Translations under genes and position numbers: made by a program
From: Rallus limicola
Taxonomy: Eukaryota > Chordata > Aves > Gruiformes > Rallidae
Direction: 5' to 3'
Assembly (NCBI GenBank): GCA_022605955.1
Contig: JAKCOZ010000106.1
Location: 186,001-250,000 of the forward strand
DNA length: 64,000 nt
Notes under the pieces: model-generated
Database searches by the model: none
Seen by the model: the letters and a program-made list of their open reading frames with translations, nothing else
Told to the model about the DNA's origin: nothing
Part shown: positions 33,718-45,362 of the stretch, one piece after another
How the letters are laid out: each line of letters starts with the position of its first letter
How positions within the stretch are numbered: the stretch's first letter is position 1

Positions 33718-35918
33718 CCTTTCAGGCCTAGCTTCTTTACTTTGGGAGTTATTGCTGGACGTTTAGCATGTTTTGAACTGCAGTCTGCTAGGGCCGAGAA
33801 AAGCACCATAGGAGGTTCCAGGCATGTTCCCTCTTTCCAGGCAAAGGAAAAGGCTGAGAGCCAAAGTGACAGGGTCTGCTCGGGTGTCCTGATAGGAGGT
33901 TTCAGACAAGCTATGCCTTTCAGGCCTAGCTTCTTTACTTTGGGAGTTATTGCTGGACGTTTAGCATGTTTTGAACTGCAGTCTGCTAGGGCCGAGAAAA
34001 GCACCGTAGGAGGTTCCAGGCATGTTCCCTCTTTCCAGGCAAAGGAAAAGGCTGAGAGCCAAAGTGACAGGGTCTGCTCGTGTGTCCTGTTAGGAGGTTT
34101 CAGACAAGCTATTCCTTTCAGGCCTAGCTTCTATACTTTGGGAGTTATTGCTGGACGTTTAGCATGTTTTGAACTGCAGTCTGCTAGGGCCGAGAAAAGC
34201 ACCGTAGGAGGTTCCAGGCATGTTCCCTCTTTCCAGGCAAAGGAAAAGGCTGAGAGCCAAAGTGACAGGGTCTGCTCGTGTGTCCTGTTAGGAGGTTTCA
34301 GACAAGCTATGCCTTTCAGGCCTAGCTTCTTTACTTTGTGAGTTATTGCTGGACGTTTAGCATGTTTTGAACTGCAGTCTGCTAGGGCCGAGAAAAGCAC
34401 CGTAGGAGGTTCCAGGCATGTTCCCTCTTTCCAGGCAAAGGAAAAGGCTGAGAGCCAAAGTGACAGGGTCTGCTCGGGTGTCCTGTTAGGAGGTTTCAGA
34501 CAAGCTATGCCTTTCAGGCCTAGCTTGTCTGAAACCTCCTAACAGGACAAGCTATGCCTTTCATGCCTAGCTTCTTTACTTTGGGAGTTATTGCTGGACG
34601 TTTAGCATGTTTTGAACTGCAGTCTGCTAGGGCCGAGAAAAGCACCGTAGGAGGTTCCAGGCATGTTCCCTCTTTCCAGGCAAAGGAAAAGGCTGAGAGC
34701 CAAAGTGACAGGGTCTGCTCGTGTGTCCTGTTAGGAGGTTTCAGACAAGCTATGCCTTTCAGGCCTAGCTTCTTTACTTTGGGAGTTATTGCTGGACGTT
34801 TAGCATGTTTTGAACTGCAGTCTGCTAGGGCCGAGAAAAGCACCGTAGGAGGTTCCAGGCATGTTCCCTCTTTCCAGGCCAAGGAAAAGGCTGAGAGCCA
34901 AAGTGACAGGTGCTGCTCATGTGTCCTGTTAGGAGGTTTCAGACAAGCTATGCCTTTCAGGCCTAGCTTCTTTACTTTGGGAGTTATTGCTGGACGTTTA
35001 GCATGTTTTGAACTGCAGTCTGCTAGGGCCGAGAAAAGCACCGTAGGAGGTTCCAGGCATGTTCCCTCTTTCCAGGCAAAGGAAAAGGCTGAGAGCCAAA
35101 GTGACAGGGTCTGCTCGGGTGTCCTGTTAGGAGGTTTCAGACAAGCTATGCCTTTCAGGCCTAGCTTCTTTACTTTGGGAGTTATTGCTGGACGTTTAGC
35201 ATGTTTTGAACTGCAGTCTGCTAGGGCCGAGAAAAGCACCGTAGGAGGTTCCAGGCATGTTCCCTCTTTCCAGGCAAAGGAAAAGGCTGAGAGCCAAAGT
35301 GACAGGGTCTGCTCGGGTGTCCTTTTAGGAGGTTTCAGACAAGCTATGCCTTTCAGGCCTAGCTTCTTTACTTTGGGAGTTATTGCTGGACGTTTAGCAT
35401 GTTTTGAGCTGCAGTCTGCTAGGGCCGAGAAAAGCACCGTAGGAGGTTCCAGGCATGTTCCCTCTTTCCAAGCAAAGGAAAAAGCTGAGAGCCAAAGTGA
35501 AAGGGTTTGCTCGTGTGTCCTGTTAGGAGGTTTCAGACAAGCTATGCCTTTCAGGCCTAGCATCTTTACTTTGGGAGTTATTGCTGGACGTTTAGCATGT
35601 TTTGAACTGCAGTCTGCTAGGGCCGAGAAAAGCACTGTAGGAGGTTCCAGGCATGTTCCCTCTTTCCAGGCAAAGGAAAAGGCTGAGAGCCAAAGTGACA
35701 GGGGCTGCTCGTGTGTCCTGTTAGGAGGTTTCAGACAAGCTATGCCTTTCAGGCCTAGCTTCTTTACTTTGGGAGTTATTGCTGGACGTTTAGCATGTTT
35801 TGAACTGCAGTCTGCTAGGGCCGAGAAAAGCACCGTAGGAGGTTCCAGGCATGTTCCCTCTTTCCAGGCAAAGGAAAAGGCTGAGAGCCAAAGTGACAGG
35901 GTCTGCTCGTGTGTCCTG
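33718..35918 (+). repeat. About 2.2-kb HOR block, copy 2 (offset 3658 bp)
   Basis: Counterpart of about 30060-32260 with the same rare markers, including GCTATTCCTTTC, TTTGTGAG and CCAGGCCAAGG. It differs by GCACTGTAGG (a CpG lost) in the GCATCTTTA monomer at 35544. Confidence 0.85.
34479..34549. repeat. Type A palindromic junction 17, perfect arms
   Basis: Arms 34479-34506 and 34522-34549, loop 34507-34521; all 28 pair. It is the duplicate of junction 15, 3658 bp away. Confidence 0.95.
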
Positions 35919-35982
35919 TTAGGAGGTTTCAGACAAGCTATGCCTTTCAGGCCTAGCTTGTCTGAAACCTCCTAACAGGACA
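35912..35982. repeat. Type A palindromic junction 18, perfect arms
   Basis: Arms 35912-35939 and 35955-35982, loop 35940-35954; all 28 pair. Confidence 0.95.
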
Positions 35983-37938
35983 AGCTATGCCTTTCATGCC
36001 TAGCTTCTTTACTTTGGGAGTTATTGCTGGACGTTTAGCATGTTTTGAACTGCAGTCTGCTAGGGCCGAGAAAAGCACCATAGGAGGTTCCAGGCATGTT
36101 CCCTCTTTCCAGGCAAAGGAAAAGGCTGAGAGCCAAAGTGTCAGGTGCTGCTCATGTGTCCTGTTAGGAGGTTTCAGACAAGCTATGCCTTTCAGGCCTA
36201 GCTTCTTTACTTTGGGAGTTATTGCTGGACGTTTAGCATGTTTTGAACTGCAGTCTGCTAGGGCCGAGAAAAGCACCGTAGGAGGTTCCAGGCATGTTCC
36301 CTCTTTCCAGGCAAAGGAAAAGGCTGAGAGCCAAAGTGACAGGGTCTGCTCGTGTGTCCTGTTAGGAGGTTTCAGACAAGCTATGCCTTTCAGGCCTAGC
36401 TTCTTTACTTTGGGAGTTATTGCTGGACGTTTAGCATGTTTTGAGCTGCAGTCTGCTAGGGCCGAGAAAAGCACCGTAGGAGGTTCCAGGCATGTTCCCT
36501 CTTTCCAAGCAAAGGAAAAAGCTGAGAGCCAAAGTGAAAGGGTTTGCTCGTGTGTCCTGTTAGGAGGTTTCAGACAAGCTATGCCTTTCAGGCCTAGCAT
36601 CTTTACTTTGGGAGTTATTGCTGGACGTTTAGCATGTTTTGAATTGCAGTCTGCTAGGGCTGAGAAAAGCACCGTAGGAGGTTCCAGGCATGTTCCCTCT
36701 TTCCAGGCAAAGGAAAAGGCTGAGAGCCAAAGTGACAGGGTCTGCTTGTGTGTCCTGTTAGGAGGTTTCAGACAAGCTATGCCTTTCAGGCCTAGCTTCT
36801 TTACTTTGGGAGTTATTGCTGGACGTTTAGCATGTTTTGAACTGCAGTCTGCTAGGGCCGAGAAAAGCACCGTAGGAGGTTCCAGGCATGTTCCCTCTTT
36901 CCAGGCAAAGGAAAAGGCTGAGAGCCAAAGTGACAGGGTCTGCTCGTGTGTCCTGTTAGGAGGTTTCAGACAAGCTATGCCTTTCAGGCCTAGCTTCTTT
37001 ACTTTGGGAGTTATTGCTGGACGTTTAGCATGTTTTGAACTGCAGTCTGCTAGGGCCGAGAAAAGCACCGTAGGAGGTTCCAGGCATGTTCCCTCTTTCC
37101 AGGCAAAGGAAAAGGCTGAGAGCCAAAGTGACAGGGTCTGCTCGGGTGTCCTGTTAGGAGGTTTCAGACAAGCTATGCCTTTCAGGCCTAGCTTCTTTAC
37201 TTTGGGAGTTATTGCTGGACGTTTAGCATGTTTTGAACTGCAGTCTGCTAGGGCCGAGAAAAGCACCGTAGGAGGTTCCAGGCATGTTCCCTCTTTCCAG
37301 GCAAAGGAAAAGGCTGAGAGCCAAAGTGACAGGGTCTGCTCGGGTGTCCTTTTAGGAGGTTTCAGACAAGCTATGCCTTTCAGGCCTAGCTTCTTTACTT
37401 TGGGAGTTATTGCTGGACGTTTAGCATGTTTTGAGCTGCAGTCTGCTAGGGCCGAGAAAAGCACCGTAGGAGGTTCCAGGCATGTTCCCTCTTTCCAAGC
37501 AAAGGAAAAAGCTGAGAGCCAAAGTGAAAGGGTTTGCTCGTGTGTCCTGTTAGGAGGTTTCAGACAAGCTATGCCTTTCAGGCCTAGCATCTTTACTTTG
37601 GGAGTTATTGCTGGACGTTTAGCATGTTTTGAACTGCAGTCTGCTAGGGCCGAGAAAAGCACTGTAGGAGGTTCCAGGCATGTTCCCTCTTTCCAGGCAA
37701 AGGAAAAGGCTGAGAGCCAAAGTGACAGGGGCTGCTCGTGTGTCCTGTTAGGAGGTTTCAGACAAGCTATGCCTTTCAGGCCTAGCTTCTTTACTTTGGG
37801 AGTTATTGCTGGACGTTTAGCATGTTTTGAACTGCAGTCTGCTAGGGCCGAGAAAAGCACCGTAGGAGGTTCCAGGCATGTTCCCTCTTTCCAGGCAAAG
37901 GAAAAGGCTGAGAGCCAAAGTGACAGGGTCTGCTCGTG

Positions 37939-38009
37939 TGTCCTGTTAGGAGGTTTCAGACAAGCTATGCCTTTCAGGCCTAGCTTGTCTGAAACCTCCT
38001 AACAGGACA
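37939..38009. repeat. Type A palindromic junction 19, perfect arms
   Basis: Arms 37939-37966 and 37982-38009, loop 37967-37981; all 28 pair. It is the duplicate of junction 18, 2027 bp away. No further type A junction occurs for 31 monomers. Confidence 0.95.
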
Positions 38010-39201
38010 AGCTATGCCTTTCATGCCTAGCTTCTTTACTTTGGGAGTTATTGCTGGACGTTTAGCATGTTTTGAACTGCAGTCTGCTAGGGCCGAGAAA
38101 AGCACCATAGGAGGTTCCAGGCATGTTCCCTCTTTCCAGGCAAAGGAAAAGGCTGAGAGCCAAAGTGTCAGGTGCTGCTCATGTGTCCTGTTAGGAGGTT
38201 TCAGACAAGCTATGCCTTTCAGGCCTAGCTTCTTTACTTTGGGAGTTATTGCTGGACGTTTAGCATGTTTTGAACTGCAGTCTGCTAGGGCCGAGAAAAG
38301 CACCGTAGGAGGTTCCAGGCATGTTCCCTCTTTCCAGGCAAAGGAAAAGGCTGAGAGCCAAAGTGACAGGGTCTGCTCGTGTGTCCTGTTAGGAGGTTTC
38401 AGACAAGCTATGCCTTTCAGGCCTAGCTTCTTTACTTTGGGAGTTATTGCTGGACGTTTAGCATGTTTTGAGCTGCAGTCTGCTAGGGCCGAGAAAAGCA
38501 CCGTAGGAGGTTCCAGGCATGTTCCCTCTTTCCAAGCAAAGGAAAAAGCTGAGAGCCAAAGTGAAAGGGTTTGCTCGTGTGTCCTGTTAGGAGGTTTCAG
38601 ACAAGCTATGCCTTTCAGGCCTAGCATCTTTACTTTGGGAGTTATTGCTGGACGTTTAGCATGTTTTGAATTGCAGTCTGCTAGGGCTGAGAAAAGCACC
38701 GTAGGAGGTTCCAGGCATGTTCCCTCTTTCCAGGCAAAGGAAAAGGCTGAGAGCCAAAGTGACAGGGTCTGCTTGTGTGTCCTGTTAGGAGGTTTCAGAC
38801 AAGCTATGCCTTTCAGGCCTAGCTTCTTTACTTTGGGAGTTATTGCTGGACGTTTAGCATGTTTTGAACTGCAGTCTGCTAGGGCCGAGAAAAGCACCGT
38901 AGGAGGTTCCAGGCATGTTCCCTCTTTCCAGGCAAAGGAAAAGGCTGAGAGCCAAAGTGACAGGGTCTGCTCGTGTGTCCTGTTAGGAGGTTTCAGACAA
39001 GCTATGCCTTTCAGGCCTAGCTTCTTTACTTTGGGAGTTATTGCTGGACGTTTAGCATGTTTTGAACTGCAGTCTGCTAGGGCCGAGAAAAGCACCGTAG
39101 GAGGTTCCAGGCATGTTCCCTCTTTCCAGGCAAAGGAAAAGGCTGAGAGCCAAAGTGACAGGGTCTGCTCGTGTGTCCTGTTAGGAGGTTTCAGACAAGC
39201 T

Positions 39202-39216
39202 AGGCCTGAAAGGCCT
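39202..39216 (+). other. Micro-inversion 4 in the monomer quasi-palindrome
   Basis: AGGCCTGAAAGGCCT between AGCT boxes, with TCTATAC following as in the first three. The linked GTAGGATGTTCC marker is absent here, so this copy has recombined with or diverged from the group before 11 kb. Confidence 0.9.
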
Positions 39217-41181
39217 AGCTTCTATACTTTGGGAGTTATTGCTGGACGTTTAGCATGTTTTGAACTGCAGTCTGCTAGGGCCGAGAAAAGCACCGTAGGA
39301 GGTTCCAGGCATGTTCCCTCTTTCCAGGCAAAGGAAAAGGCTGAGAGCCAAAGTGACAGGGTCTGCTCGTGTGTCCTGTTAGGAGGTTTCAGACAAGCTA
39401 TGCCTTTCAGGCCTAGCTTCTTTACTTTGGGAGTTATTGCTGGACGTTTAGCATGTTTTGAACTGCAGTCTGCTAGGGCCGAGAAAAGCACCGTAGGAGG
39501 TTCCAGGCATGTTCCCTCTTTCCAGGCAAAGGAAAAGGCTGAGAGCCAAAGTGACAGGGTCTGCTCGTGTGTCCTGTTAGGAGGTTTCAGACAAGCTATG
39601 CCTTTCAGGCCTAGCTTCTTTACTTTGGGAGTTATTGCTGGACATTTAGCATGTTTTGAACTGCAGTCTGCTAGGCCCGAGAAAAGCACCGTAGGAGGTT
39701 CCAGGCATGTTCCCTCTTTCCAGGCAAAGGAAAAGGCTGAGAGCCAAAGTGACAGGGGCTGCTCGTGTGTCCTGTTAGGAGGTTTCAGACAAGCTATGCC
39801 TTTCAGGCCTAGCTTCTTTACTTTGGGAGTTATTGCTGGACGTTTAGCATGTTTTGAACTGCAGTCTGCTAGGGCCGAGAAAAGCACCGTAGGAGGTTCC
39901 AGGCATGTTCCCTCTTTCCAGGCAAAGGAAAAGGCTGAGAGCCAAAGTGACAGGGTCTGCTCGTGTGTCCTGTTAGGAGGTTTCAGACAAGCTATGCCTT
40001 TCAGGCCTAGCTTCTTTACTTTGGGAGTTATTGCTGGACGTTTAGCATGTTTTGAACTGCAGTCTGCTAGGGCCGAGAAAAGCACCGTAGGAGGTTCCAG
40101 GCATGTTCCCTCTTTCCAGGCAAAGGAAAAGGCTGAGAGCCAAAGTGACAGGTGCTGCTCATGTGTCCTGTTAGGAGGTTTCAGACAAGCTATGCCTTTC
40201 AGGCCTAGCTTCTTTACTTTGGGAGTTATTGCTGGACGTTTAGCATGTTTTGAACTGCAGTCTGCTAGGGCCGAGAAAAGCACCGTAGGAGGTTCCAGGC
40301 ATGTTCCCTCTTTCCAGGCAAAGGAAAAGGCTGAGAGCCAAAGTGACAGGGTCTGCTCGTGTGTCCTGTTAGGAGGTTTCAGACAAGCTATGCCTTTCAG
40401 GCCTAGCTTCTTTACTTTGGGAGTTATTGCTGGACGTTTAGCATGTTTTGAACTGCAGTCTGCTAGGGCTGAGAAAAGCACCATAGGAGGTTCCAGGCAT
40501 GTTCCCTCTTTCCAGGCAAAGGAAAAGGCTGAGAGCCAAAGTGACAGGGTCTGCTCGGGTGTCCTGATAGGAGGTTTCAGACAAGCTATGCCTTTCAGGC
40601 CTAGCTTCTTTACTTTGGGAGTTATTGCTGGACGTTTAGCATGTTTTGAACTGCAGTCTGCTAGGGCCGAGAAAAGCACCGTAGGAGGTTCCAGGCATGT
40701 TCCCTCTTTCCAGGCAAAGGAAAAGGCTGAGAGCCAAAGTGACAGGGTCTGCTCGTGTGTCCTGTTAGGAGGTTTCAGACAAGCTATGCCTTTCAGGCCT
40801 AGCTTCTATACTTTGGGAGTTATTGCTGGACGTTTAGCATGTTTTGAACTGCAGTCTGCTAGGGCCGAGAAAAGCACCGTAGGAGGTTCCAGGCATGTTC
40901 CCTCTTTCCAGGCAAAGGAAAAGGCTGAGAGCCAAAGTGACAGGGTCTGCTCGTGTGTCCTGTTAGGAGGTTTCAGACAAGCTATGCCTTTCAGGCCTAG
41001 CTTCTTTACTTTGGGAGTTATTGCTGGACGTTTAGCATGTTTTGAACTGCAGTCTGCTAGGGCCGAGAAAAGCACCGTAGGAGGTTCCAGGCATGTTCCC
41101 TCTTTCCAGGCAAAGGAAAAGGCTGAGAGCCAAAGTGACAGGTGCTGCTCATGTGTCCTGTTAGGAGGTTTCAGACAAGCT

Positions 41182-41196
41182 AGGCCTGAAAGGCCT
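41182..41196 (+). other. Micro-inversion 5 in the monomer quasi-palindrome
   Basis: Same 15-bp inverted loop, followed by the normal TCTTTAC. It lies 1980 bp (10 monomers) after micro-inversion 4. The preceding monomer has GGTGCTGCTCATG. Confidence 0.9.
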
Positions 41197-41577
41197 AGCT
41201 TCTTTACTTTGGGAGTTATTGCTGGACGTTTAGCATGTTTTGAACTGCAGTCTGCTAGGGCCGAGAAAAGCACCGTAGGAGGTTCCAGGCATGTTCCCTC
41301 TTTCCAGGCAAAGGAAAAGGCTGAGAGCCAAAGTGACAGGGTCTGCTCGTGTGTCCTGTTAGGAGGTTTCAGACAAGCTATGCCTTTCAGGCCTAGCTTC
41401 TTTACTTTGGGAGTTATTGCTGGACGTTTAGCATGTTTTGAACTGCAGTCTGCTAGGGCCGAGAAAAGCACCGTAGGAGGTTCCAGGCATGTTCCCTCTT
41501 TCCAGGCAAAGGAAAAGGCTGAGAGCCAAAGTGACAGGGTCTGCTCGTGTGTCCTTTTAGGAGGTTTCAGACAAGCT

Positions 41578-41775
41578 ATGCCTTTCAGGCCTAGCTTCTT
41601 TACTTTGGGAGTTATTGCTGGACGTTTAGCATGTTTTGAGCTGCAGTCTGCTAGGGCCGAGAAAAGCACCGTAGGAGGTTCCAGGCATGTTCCCTCTTTC
41701 CAAGCAAACGAAAAAGCTGAGAGCCAAAGTGACAGGGTCTGCTCGTGTGTCCTGTTAGGAGGTTTCAGACAAGCT
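41578..41775 (+). repeat. Chimeric monomer (diverged 5' part, consensus 3' part)
   Basis: This copy has GAGCTG, CCAAGCAAACG and AAAAAGCTG of the diverged subtype, but then reads GTGACAGGGTCTGC of the consensus instead of GTGAAAGGGTTTGC. The switch falls between about 41717 and 41732. The next monomer is ordinary TCTTTAC, not the GCATCTTTA neighbour that normally follows. It is best read as an exchange or conversion breakpoint inside a monomer. Confidence 0.82.
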
Positions 41776-42148
41776 ATGCCTTTCAGGCCTAGCTTCTTTA
41801 CTTTGCGAGTTATTGCTGGACGTTTAGCATGTTTTGAACTGCAGTCTGCTAGGGCCGAGAAAAGCACCGTAGGAGGTTCCAGGCATGTTCCCTCTTTCCA
41901 GGCAAAGGAAAAGGCTGAGAGCCAAAGTGACAGGGTCTGCTCGTGTGTCCTGTTAGGAGGTTTCAGACAAGCTATGCCTTTCAGGCCTAGCTTCTTTACT
42001 TTGGGAGTTATTGCTGGACGTTTAGCATGTTTTGAACTGCAGTCTGCTAGGGCCGAGAAAAGCACCGTAGGAGGTTCCAGGCATGTTCCCTCTTTCCAGG
42101 CAAAGGAAAAGGCTGAGAGCCAAAGTGACAGGGTCTGCTCGTGTGTCC

Positions 42149-44166
42149 TTTTAGGAGGTTTCAGACAAGCTATGCCTTTCAGGCCTAGCTTCTTTACTTT
42201 GGGAGTTATTGCTGGACGTTTAGCATGTTTTGAGCTGCAGTCTGCTAGGGCCGAGAAAAGCACCGTAGGAGGTTCCAGGCATGTTCCCTCTTTCCAAGCA
42301 AACGAAAAAGCTGAGAGCCAAAGTGAAAGGGTTTGCTCGTGTGTCCTGTTAGGAGGTTTCAGACAAGCTATGCCTTTCAGGCCTAGCATCTTTACTTTGG
42401 GAGTTATTGCTGGACGTTTAGCATGTTTTGAACTGCAGTCTGCTAGGGCCGAGAAAAGCACCGTAGGAGGTTCCAGGCATGTTCCCTCTTTCCAGGCAAA
42501 GGAAAAGGCTGAGAGCCAAAGTGACAGGGTCTGCTCGTGTGTCCTGTTAGGAGGTTTCAGACAAGCTATGCCTTTCAGGCCTAGCTTCTTTACTTTGGGA
42601 GTTATTGCTGGACGTTTAGCATGATTTGAACTGCAGTCTGCTAGGGCCGAGAAAAGCACCGTAGGAGGTTCCAGGCATGTTCCCTCTTTCCAGGCAAAGG
42701 AAAAGGCTGAGAACCAAAGTGACAGGGGCTGCTCGTGTGTCATGTTAGGAGGTTTCAGACAAGCTATGCCTTTCATGCCTAGCTTCTTTACTTTGGGAGT
42801 TATTGCTGGACGTTTAGCATGTTTTGAACTGCAGTCTGCTAGGGCCGAGAAAAGCACCATAGGAGGTTCCAGGCATGTTCCCTCTTTCCAGGCAAAGGAA
42901 AAGGCTGAGAGCCAAAGTGACAGGGTCTGCTCGTGTGTCCTGTTAGGAGGTTTCAGACAAGCTAGGCCTGAAAGGCCTAGCTTCTTTACTTTGGGAGTTA
43001 TTGCTGGACGTTTAGCATGTTTTGAGCTGCAGTCTGCTAGGGCCGAGAAAAGCACCGTAGGAGGTTCCAGGCATGTTCCCTCTTTCCAAGCAAAGGAAAA
43101 AGCTGAGAGCCAAAGTGAAAGGGTTTGCTCGTGTGTCCTGTTAGGAGGTTTCAGACAAGCTATGCCTTTCAGGCCTAGCATCTTTACTTTGGGAGTTATT
43201 GCTGGACGTTTAGCATGTTTTGAATTGCAGTCTGCTAGGGCCGAGAAAAGCACCGTAGGAGGTTCCAGGCATGTTCCCTCTTTCCAGGCAAAGGAAAAGG
43301 CTGAGAGCCAAAGTGACAGGGTCTGCTTGTGTGTCCTGTTAGGAGGTTTCAGACAAGCTATGCCTTTCAGGCCTAGCTTCTTTACTTTGGGAGTTATTGC
43401 TGGACGTTTAGCATGTTTTGAACTGCAGTCTGCTAGGGCCGAGAAAAGCACCGTAGGAGGTTCCAGGCATGTTCACTCTTTCCAGGCAAAGGAAAAGGCT
43501 GAGAGCCAAAGTGACAGGGGCTGCTCGTGTGTCCTGTTAGGAGGTTTCAGACAAGCTATGCCTTTCAGGCCTAGCTTCTTTACTTTGGGAGTTATTGCTG
43601 GACGTTTAGCATGTTTTGAACTGCAGTCTGCTAGGGCCGAGAAAAGCACCGTAGGAAGTTCCAGGCATGTTCCCTCTTTCCAGGCAAAGGAAAAGGCTGA
43701 GAACCAAAGTGACAGGGGCTGCTCGTGTGTCCTGTTAGGAGGTTTCAGACAAGCTATGCCTTTCAGGCCTAGCTTCTTTACTTTGGGAGTTATTGCTGGA
43801 CGTTTAGCATGTTTTGAACTGCAGTCTGCTAGGGCCGAGAAAAGCACCGTAGGAGGTTCCAGGCATGTTCCCTCTTTCCAGGCAAAGGAAAAGGCTGAGA
43901 GCCAAAGTGAAAGGGGCTGCTCGTGTGTCCTGTTAGGAGGTTTCAGACAAGCTATGCCTTTCAGGCCTAGCTTCTTTACTTTGGGAGTTATTGCTGGACG
44001 TTTAGCATGTTTTGAACTGCAGTCTGCTAGGGCCGAGAAAAGCACCGTAGGAGGTTCCAGGCATGTTCCCTCTTTCCAGGCAAAGGAAAAGGCTGAGAGC
44101 CAAAGTGACAGGGTCTGCTCGTGTGTCCTCTTAGGAGGTTTCAGACAAGCTATGCCTTTCAGGCCT
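42149..44166 (+). repeat. About 2.0-kb HOR block, copy 1 (offset 3214 bp)
   Basis: This block matches 45363-47380. Shared markers in order are CCTTTTAGG, the diverged AAACGAAAAAG monomer, GCATCTTTA, GTGTCATGTT, CATGCC with ACCATAGG, the micro-inversion, a second diverged/GCATCTTTA pair, GTAGGAAGTTCC with GAGAACC, then GTGAAAGGGGCTGC. Private changes are GCATGATTTG at 42620-42629, which makes a stop, and GTTCACTC near 43472. Confidence 0.88.
42964..42978 (+). other. Micro-inversion 6 in the monomer quasi-palindrome
   Basis: Same inverted loop, here in a monomer of the diverged CCAAGCAAA subtype. The preceding monomer has CATGCC and ACCATAGG. This three-way combination also precedes most type B junctions after 51 kb. 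Confidence 0.9.
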
Positions 44167-44194
44167 AGCTTGTCTGAAACCTCCTAAAAGGACA
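44124..44194. repeat. Type A palindromic junction 20
   Basis: Arms 44124-44151 and 44167-44194, loop 44152-44166; 27 of 28 pair, CCTCTTAGG against CCTAAAAGG. The previous junction is 6185 bp (31 monomers plus 47) upstream. Confidence 0.95.
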
Positions 44195-44792
44195 AGCTAT
44201 GCCTTTCATGCCTAGCTTCTTTACTTTGGGAGTTATTGCTGGACGTTTAGCATGTTTTGAACTGCAGTCTGCTAGGGCCGAGAAAAGCACCGTAGGAGGT
44301 TCCAGGCATGTTCCCTCTTTCCAGGCAAAGGAAAAGGCTGAGAGCCAAAGTGACAGGGTCTGCTCGTGTGTCCTGTTAGGAGGTTTCAGACAAGCTATGC
44401 CTTTCAGGCCTAGCTTCTTTACTTTGGGAGTTATTGCTGGACGTTTAGCATGTTTTGAACTGCAGTCTGCTAGGGCCGAGAAAAGCACCGTAGGAGGTTC
44501 CAGGCATGTTCCCTCTTTCCAGGCAAAGGAAAAGGCTGAGAGCCAAAGTGACAGGGGCTGCTCGTGTGTCCTGTTAGGAGGTTTCAGACAAGCTATGCCT
44601 TTCAGGCCTAGCTTCTTTACTTTGGGAGTTATTGCTGGACGTTTAGCATGTTTTGAACTGCAGTCTGCTAGGGCCGAGAAAAGCACCGTAGGAGGTTCCA
44701 GGCATGTTCCCTCTTTCCAGGCAAAGGAAAAGGCTGAGAGCCAAAGTGACAGGGTCTGCTCGTGTGTCCTCTTAGGAGGTTTCAGACAAGCT

Positions 44793-44989
44793 ATGCCTTT
44801 CAGGCCTAGCTTCTTTACTTTGGGAGTTATTGCTGGACGTTTAGCATGTTTTGACTGCAGTCTGCTAGGGCCGAGAAAAGCACCGTAGGAGGTTCCAGGC
44901 ATGTTCCCTCTTTCCAGGCAAAGGAAAAGGCTGAGAGCCAAAGTGACAGGGTCTGCTCGGGTGTCCTGTTAGGAGGTTTCAGACAAGCT
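44793..44989 (+). repeat. 197-bp monomer with one-base deletion, copy 1
   Basis: GTTTTGACTGCAG replaces GTTTTGAACTGCAG at about 44854, shortening the monomer by one base. Five monomers share this deletion, at about 44854, 48464, 51508, 53713 and 61027. Each follows a monomer ending CCTCTTAGG and precedes one with GTAGGAAGTTCC. It is a lineage marker and breaks any open frame. Confidence 0.93.
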
Positions 44990-45362
44990 ATGCCTTTCAG
45001 GCCTAGCTTCTTTACTTTGGGAGTTATTGCTGGACGTTTAGCATGTTTTGAACTGCAGTCTGCTAGGGCCGAGAAAAGCACCGTAGGAAGTTCCAGGCAT
45101 GTTCCCTCTTTCCAGGCAAAGGAAAAGGCTGAGAACCAAAGTGACAGGGTCTGCTCGTGTGTCCTGTTAGGAGGTTTCAGACAAGCTATGCCTTTCATGC
45201 CTAGCTTCTTTACTTTGGGAGTTATTGCTGGACGTTTAGCATGTTTTGAACTGCAGTCTGCTAGGGCCGAGAAAAGCACCGTAGGAGGTTCCAGGCATGT
45301 TCCCTCTTTCCAGGCAAAGGAAAAGGCTGAGAGCCAAAGTGACAGGGTCTGCTCGTGTGTCC

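Larger units (their letters stand above)
34955..39170 (+). repeat. Tandem duplication with 2027-bp period, about two copies
   Basis: Bases about 34955-37143 match the sequence 2027 bp downstream. Rare shared markers are GCACTGTAGG at 35634 and 37661, AAGTGTCAGGTGCTG in the monomers at 35987 and 38014, and GGGCTGAG with CTTGTG in the GCATCTTTA monomers at 36581 and 38608. Junctions at 35955 and 37982 have the same spacing. The copies diverge near 39172 (CTCGTG against CTCGGG at 37143), just before a micro-inverted monomer. This is a recent whole-block duplication. Confidence 0.88.
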
